A stretch of DNA of 64,000 bases from Blattamonas nauphoetae. Taxonomy: Eukaryota > Preaxostyla > Oxymonadida. The stretch is from the NCBI GenBank assembly GCA_033064195.1, contig JARBJD010000228.1, positions 1 to 64,000 of the forward strand, in the 5' to 3' direction. The position numbers and the translations under genes are program-made. Shown here in pieces: positions 58,081 through 64,000 of this stretch. The notes under the pieces are model-generated. The model did no database searches. It was not told the DNA's origin and was given only the letters and a program-made list of their open reading frames with translations. Position 1 is the first letter of the stretch; the number at the start of each line of letters is the position of its first letter.

Positions 58081-58906
58081 TCCATCGTTGTGATTAGTTG
58101 CCTTTGTTTTCTTTCTTAGTCTTATCCTGTTTCATGTGTGCAACGGCCTTGTCCAGTCGTTTCGATTTCCGAATCTCGAGTATCGCTTGTAGTTCTAAAA
58201 AATGGAGGGCACGTGTTCGGATGGTAGGTCTAAGTTCGGATGGTAGGTTTTTTCTTCTTCTCACGCGTCCATTCAGGGGCTAAAATGCGGAACTATCATC
58301 AGGATAAGCAAAATACAATAATACACATTGTGGAAAAATTGCAGACTTCTCCGATCTTAACCCAATGGATGAAAAGAAGGATCTTGATGCAAACAAAGAT
58401 AATCGGAACGGGGATCGTTTCTCTCATGTCCTTTCTGAGTTGGATGAAGATGCAATATGGTAAACAGAGAAACCCCATCTATTTTGGAGACGTTTGACAT
58501 AATTCTTTCTTCCAATGGATTCGATTTCGTCACTTACAAAATCCATCGTTTCTACCTTGAATGCAACTCATTTATCTCAAATCTGGAAGATTCTCACTTT
58601 AGTAAAGATTGGATGGCTTCAAATCAGAATCAAGGAGAAATGATATCGAACGAAAAACCTACAGAAACGGACGATCGGATCGTACCAGACAACACTGGAC
58701 AACAAAACATTGAGACGGAACCAGTCCCTGTGAGCATGATCGGCATCCCATCCGGTTCGTGACTCTCCTTAGTTGAAAATACGTGCTTCTCATTCTGCCA
58801 TCTAGATCTCACCGTCAATCAGTCCCCGCTATCGACCTATCTCCCTCTGGACTTAGTCGAGTGCCACTATCTGACTGGTCAAACTCAGGTCTTTGGACCA
58901 GCCTGT
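58081..58906. other. Unassigned stretch between hAT and MULE relics
   Basis: A 101-codon plus frame at 58457-58762 (FDIILSSNGFDFVTYKIHRF) is protein-like in composition but has no recognised family. The minus strand at about 58,800-58,906 is probably the decayed C-terminus of the MULE that follows. Confidence 0.3.
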
Positions 58907-60279
58907 TTAGCTCGTATTCTTGATTCGTGTCGAAAGAGAGAAGAGACTGAATTGTTTGGATGAAACGTACATTTCGAGAGGTAGAATGCGTTTTAGAGAT
59001 GCGTGCATCCCATCCACGGGTGAAGTCGTGGTTTTGCCTAAATGGGGAAACTGGTTAATGAAACAAGGAAAAAAGAATTCCGCCAGTTGAAACAATTGGC
59101 GTTGGAGGGAGGCGATCAGGTCAGCCCAATTTTCGCCATCGTCGAGGTGATTTTGAATAAAAGTCTGTTTTGAGTCCTCGAATTGCTCTGAAGAAATTGT
59201 GGATAGGAGGCATTTCCATTGTTCGTCGAAAAAATGGATCTTGTCTTCTTTCTTGTCCATGTCTTGAACGTTCGTCCGCAGACGAGCCTCGATATTGCGC
59301 TTGATGTGCCAGAGACAACGTAGATGTTTGACACGAGGTAGTGTATTCCTGATTGCAGTACTTTCTGCTTTCGACGAATCTGTTACCGTCACTTTCGTGT
59401 TGAATAGTCCATTTGTGTGGACAATTAGTTGGCGGAGAATCCATTTACAATCAGCGACTGTTTCTGATTGAAGAAACCCATAGTACAGAGAATAGAATAT
59501 TCCAACCGAGTGTGTGCCGATTGTATGGATCAGATTATATCCAAGTTTATTGGTAGAGTATGTGCATTCATAATTAGAACAGTGGGGAATTGCGAATAGA
59601 GTTGTAAAGATGCCTCAGAATATACCAACAACGAAGAGACCGTCGCATCTTCATCCAAACGACTATCGAGCATATTCACTTTCTTTGAGATAAAGTCAAG
59701 AATATTTTGGAATGAGTCGTCGTCATCTTGGGCAAGTCTGTAGGCCGACCTGAAATAATAAATGTCTCCAATTTGTGCTTTCGATCCTGAATCTTCCTTG
59801 AGTCGCTGTAAGACCTTTCCAGACGCCACTCCAACATCAAAATGACGAATTGCTTCGTCTTCGTCATGCTTTAACATTCTAATACGTGGTTCTGTCAATA
59901 GTTCATTTTTCGAGTGATTGTGATCGATCTGATTCCAACGGAGTATCCTTTTTTGTTTTTTTGAGTAACTGCAATTGAGTGCACGTTTGCATCCCAAATC
60001 ACGAGTATTCGTAATTTAACGTTCCCCAGTTGTTGAAGATGGTGGTGTTGGATGTGAAATACAGACATATTTAGCATCTTTGAGTTGGTGATATGTCTGT
60101 CTGACGAACTTCATTCCACATTGACGAGATCTGTCAGAAACGAAAGAATCGAGTTCGATAAAAAGTGTCAAAATATAGATTTTGTTTTCATTCCTACATG
60201 GAGAGCTTTTGCTCAGCAGGAGATGGAGGAGAAAACATATGAAACGGATTGGAGACGAATTGTGAGTGGATCTCCACAC
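58907..60279 (-). pseudogene. Mutator-like (FAR1-type) transposase relic
   Basis: From 60,279 down: YHQLKDAKYVCISHP, then a CCHH-like zinc-binding stretch (CKRALNCSYSKKQKRI...HNHSKN; 59530-59997), a linker with DIYYFRSAYRLAQDDDDS, a conserved core near 59,400-59,530 (IGTHSVGIFYS, then ADCKWILRQLIVHT), and 58907-59392 with VTDSSKAESTAIRNTLPRVK, HLRCLWHIKRNI and TTTSPVDGMHASLK. This is the FAR1-like DNA-binding domain plus MULE catalytic core in the usual order, about 450 residues. The segments lie in more than one frame (breaks near 59,400-59,530 and 59,998-60,016), so the gene is broken or has unrecognised introns. Confidence 0.65.
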
Positions 60280-61445
60280 TTACCTGATTCTGGTGCAAAA
60301 AAAGAAGAAAATGAAATGTGAACTGGAGAAAATACTTCAGAGATGTCAAAAATGGAGGAAGCTCAAAAAAACAAAAAAAGTCAACATAGGAAGGAATGCG
60401 TTGGGTGTCGAAGTGAATGGGGATACAATTGTCCACCATGGATGAGTTGGTCGATACATCTTTGGATGCGATTGAGAGAGAAATGGGTAGATATACATGA
60501 GATTTGATGAATAATCCTTTGGAAAAGCAAGCGTCCATTTCTCCAAACTTTCTTTTCGATATAATTTGAGCTGGAAACAGAAGAAGACGATAGAACGATC
60601 ACGATATCGGACAAGAGCATTGGAAATTATGGAATTGAAGGTACTTTCAGTTGACAAATCATAAAACTGGTGATTAATCGTGAAAAGATTGGAGGAATGA
60701 TGAAAGTGAACAATGAGTGAGTGAAATGAATTGACTCGCATTCTCTCGTGAGATCCTTCTCAATTTCCACAAAAATACTTCAACCTGTATCCTGCCGGTA
60801 GTGACTTCCTCTCGAGTAATATAGTCTGGATTTAACTCCTATTTTTCATGGACTTCGTCCACTGAAAGAGCACAAAATGGAAAAACCATAGCTAGAATTG
60901 AAGAGAAAGGTTACAATACTTGAACCAGCATGACATTCCGTTTCCATGGGCTAATATCACATATGAGTCCAATTATGTGAGCAGTAAATCACAAATTCAG
61001 TCTCCCTGAAAAGGCAAGAAAAGTAGTCAACTAGGAAGAAGAGGAACATACGCATGATGGAGGTGATGTGCGTTGGGATGATAGTCACAGAGGTCCACTC
61101 GGTTCGACACTGGAAGATTGATGAAAGTATGTTCTCTCCTCATTGTATTCATCACAACCCAATTCTACATCACTCCATATAGTTTGTATGTCCAGTTTCG
61201 GAGAACGATTCCTCCGGAAATCTCGCGATATTAGTTTCGAAGGATGGGGTTCTCGGTGTCCAATGCGGGAGCGAGGACAAATCCACCGCGACCACGTCGA
61301 TACTGGCGTCAGAGGTAGTGGATAAGGTTCACCGAAGACAAAGATGCTCAATTTGTAGATTGGATGACTATTCACACATCTCCTACAAGAGAACTCCACG
61401 TTTTGATAAGTTTGATCGTCTTTCAGATTTTCCATTCATGATAGG
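60280..61445. other. Unassigned sequence with fragmentary frames
   Basis: The minus frame 60346-60741 (ALVRYRDRSIVFFCFQLKLY, EKWTLAFPKDYSS) looks once-coding but has no family I recognise. The minus frame 61085-61435 is similar in quality. No terminal repeats or RNA genes were found. Confidence 0.3.
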
Positions 61446-62253
61446 TTGAATCTATCAGCGTTGAAGAACTCAGGATTTCTTGACAAACCAGCTGTCGGTC
61501 TTGTCGCTCTGGAAGAGGATATGGGGATTCGGAAGAATAGTGTGACCCGATTTCGTTCTCAACAAGAGGGAGTATCTCAGATTTCGAAAGTGTACCATCT
61601 TAGAATACTGGTTGAGGACACTCATCTTAACCTCTCGTACAAGACTTTCTCGAAACGAACACCAGTCGTATCACAGTCACAGGCGAGATGGGGCATTTTT
61701 CGGGCAAAGCACAAGGGCTCAGATAATATTTGACGACTCTTTGGGGAGAGTGAGGACAAAGAAGAATCTGACGCATTGATGAGCTGGAACCGAGCTTTTA
61801 CAGATTCAATCGAACAGAAACAATTTTTCAAACAACAGGTGACGACACTCCAGAGGAACAATGTGGAGAGGTCATTCATTCTCTCCGGGACCATCTACTC
61901 CGAGGGTGATAACTCCGGAGATCTTCAGGTACTTGGATTCTCTCTGGGCAGTCGTGTGGGCTACTGATCCTCGGTCGTCTTCGGAAAATGGACCAAGACA
62001 ACCCTTTCCACTTGAAACGAGTATAAATCATCGGGAGGCACGAGAGGAAGCCCTTACAAATACAACCCACCTCCTCCCATATTCTCAATGGGAGGAGGGC
62101 GAGGAGAATGAACTGAAGGAATTAATGACTGATTATCCAGATTCAAGTTCGACACCGATACAGTCTCGAAAGTTCATGATGACAAAGGCAAAACTCGCCT
62201 CAACAGGTCGTGACATCAACTGGAAGTCAATTCTTTTCATTCAGTCAAACTAG
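61446..62253 (+). pseudogene. Broken open frames, possible gene remnant
   Basis: The plus-strand segments 61446-61733 (LDKPAVGLVALEEDMGIRKN), about 61,734-61,967 (SWNRAFTDSIEQKQFF) and 61861-62253 (YSQWEEGEENELKELMTDYP) look like successive parts of one charged protein separated by stops or unrecognised introns. No family was recognised. Confidence 0.25.
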
Positions 62254-64000
62254 TGGTCGTCTCTGACCGTAAATCGGACACAGACGAGGAATTATCAAGT
62301 CCTCGTAATTCACCCTGACATTTCCTAACATGGAACAATCTCATGCCGCTCCGAATGAACAGTCTTCTAAGGTTGAGACATCTTTGGAGGTGTTTGAGGA
62401 TAAAGAACAATGAAACACTGTAATGATGGAAAAAAACTAATAGGCTGTACGAGAGTCTTTAGGCGACCATGGGATTGATCTCCCTAAATGAGCACCAGTG
62501 ATGTGCCAGCGACCCAGGTTGAAGGCCGTGGTTTGGTTTAAAAAGGATTTCCTTCCACTCAATCCTTCACCAAACCAGGGGCCTTCAACACTGAGTGTTG
62601 AACAGGATCTAGATGGAAACAAGAGAGTCAAAGAGTGAAGAAAAGAAGAGGAGAATCTCTTGGGTCTCTCTTTCAGAGCTGCTGCTCTTAATTCAACGAC
62701 AAAAGGTCGTGATCCCGAAGGGCTGGTACGAACTGGTGAGGGGTTCTGAAAAGAAAAACATGAGTTTTTTCTCGAATATTCTTCGATCAAACTCACACAA
62801 AAGAATAGCTAAAACTTGCCCACGTACTCCTTCTCGGCGAAAAAAGGGTTTTTTTCACATATCCCCAGATCCCCACAATTCATCGTTGAAATTTGTTCAA
62901 AAAAATACTTTTCACCTAGAAAACGATTCTCCCAAAAAAATCATAAAAAAAGGTGCACAGGTGGAGAAAACTTCTCATTTCATTGTCATCAGCTCCAAAT
63001 ATAAAACCCAGAACGGAGCGAGTGATCCTCAGAAATGCACCTAATGTGATTGACAGATTCCTAAAAACCATCTGTCATTAACAGAAAGTCAAAGAGAAGA
63101 GGTGAGGAGAGATGCTGATAAAACGATAAGGGGAATCATTTTTGATGAGTCATTATCGTGAATGACGATCCTCTTTTGCGATGGTTTCTTCGCTTTTTCA
63201 GCGATTCTTTTGTAGCAGACTCCCGTTTCGGGGGCCTTGGCTCGGTCCGACGTTTTTCACTTGATAGTCTTATTCTTGAATGGGATAAATGGAGAAAAAA
63301 TGTAAGAGGTGAAAAAAGTTGTTGGAAAATCGAAAGATCTATTTTAAAAAAAGTGTCACTATTTTCTAAGTAAACATTAAGTCACGACGTCATCTTCGCA
63401 ATTTTCCCACAATTCTCCTGAAGAAGGTTCTTTCTTCTCTCTTCTCCTTCCAGCGACATAGGCGCAGCTCGAATCAAATCGATCAGGAATACAGGTCGAA
63501 AACAGCCAACCAATCCAACCAGAACCAAACGTCACAACAACCCTCGAGGTCGCACCAATCTGCAGAAAGGCTTGCCGATTCTGTGGCAATTGGCTTGGGT
63601 CCGAATGTCCTGCCTGTCCTGTCCTTTAGGACAGCCAAAAAGAGGAGGACAATTTGGATAAAAATGTCGATGACTAGAATTGAACTAGTGACTTTCTTCG
63701 AGTGAGAGGAAAAACCAGAAATGAAAAATAAGGAAAGATCCGTGACAATAATGCATATTTTCTGTTTTAGAATCTAGGCATGGGCACCAGTCACCTGACT
63801 CAAAAATTTCGGACCGACTCAATTTGGCCCTTTTTTTGAAGTCCAGGGAGAGAAATCGTGATATGGTCGTCTCTCGTGCGCCCAAAGTGATCATTATGTT
63901 TGAATCATGTTAAAAATTGGGTTAAATGGGTATCTGATCATTCACCCGATGTGTGAGTTGATCAACCCATAATTCGTACTTATCACATTGGGAGATGAGA
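62254..64000. other. Intergenic or decayed sequence to the right edge
   Basis: There is a hairpin at 62518-62589 (GTTGAAGGCC... against ACCAAACCAGG...GCCTTCAAC). A possible very diverged copy of the AT-rich repeat lies near 62,830-62,960. No gene passes inspection. A T-arm-like stem-loop on the minus strand at about 63,675-63,691 is not backed by a full tRNA fold. Confidence 0.35.

Noticed and set aside
63660-63800. Minus-strand T-arm (ACTAG-TTCAATT-CTAGT) suggesting a tRNA
   Set aside because: The stem-loop is perfect, but no matching acceptor strand lies within 60-110 nt upstream, so a tRNA is not supported.
1-64000. CRISPR arrays, bacterial operons, rRNA genes
   Set aside because: None seen. 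Spliced genes and eukaryotic families throughout argue for a nuclear genome.

Overview
The window looks like nuclear DNA of a compact-genome flagellated protist. I favour an oxymonad (Preaxostyla, Blattamonas- or Monocercomonoides-like), but this is inference from gene content and gene structure, not a database match. Supporting signs: genes sit a few hundred bases apart or less; most are split by very short spliceosomal introns (23-126 nt, donors such as GTTTGT, GTATGT, GTCTGT); there is a CEP164-like basal-body protein and a large beta-helix receptor with a pseudokinase tail. TAA, TAG and TGA all appear as terminal stops, so the code looks standard.

Layout. 1-2.1 kb: no gene I can support. 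2.1-3.4 kb (-): TMEM151-like membrane protein. 3.6-8.3 kb: a transposon patch with a 0.5 kb inverted-repeat element, a 3.06 kb TA-flanked element carrying a decayed GC-rich coiled-coil gene, and an 0.88 kb foldback element with 348-bp arms. 8.9-15.2 kb (-): an intronless 2,109-residue receptor. 16.3-33 kb (+): a dense run of host genes: membrane histidine acid phosphatase, CEP164-like WW/coiled-coil protein, stand-alone RRM protein, NT-C2 protein, an unrecognised 1,373-residue charged protein, and an mRNA cap (guanine-N7) methyltransferase whose reading frame continues into a 1,048-residue F-box/leucine-rich protein.

33-50 kb: a duplicated two-gene unit. Dipeptidyl peptidase III (M49) precedes a 1,314-residue protein of unknown family. 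The DPP III part recurs at 41-43.4 kb, truncated at its 5' end and split by a 1.25 kb TTA-flanked element. A second member of the unknown family (1,345 residues, all six introns conserved) follows at 45-49.3 kb. Different inverted-repeat elements sit directly before the start codons of both family members; in the first, the start codon itself seems to come from the end of the element.

50-60.3 kb: transposon graveyard with a nested inverted-repeat element, a Tc1-type transposase (DD34E) with two amber codons, at least three copies of an AT-rich non-coding repeat, Mutator-like transposase fragments in both orientations, a hAT relic and a larger MULE relic. 60.3-64 kb: mostly unassigned sequence with fragmentary ORFs.

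The host genes do not form an obvious pathway. The most unusual items are the capping-enzyme/F-box fusion, the duplicated unknown family with its transposon-derived start codon, and the layered non-autonomous elements. Gene models were built by hand from frame continuity and GT..AG junctions; no transcript evidence was available.
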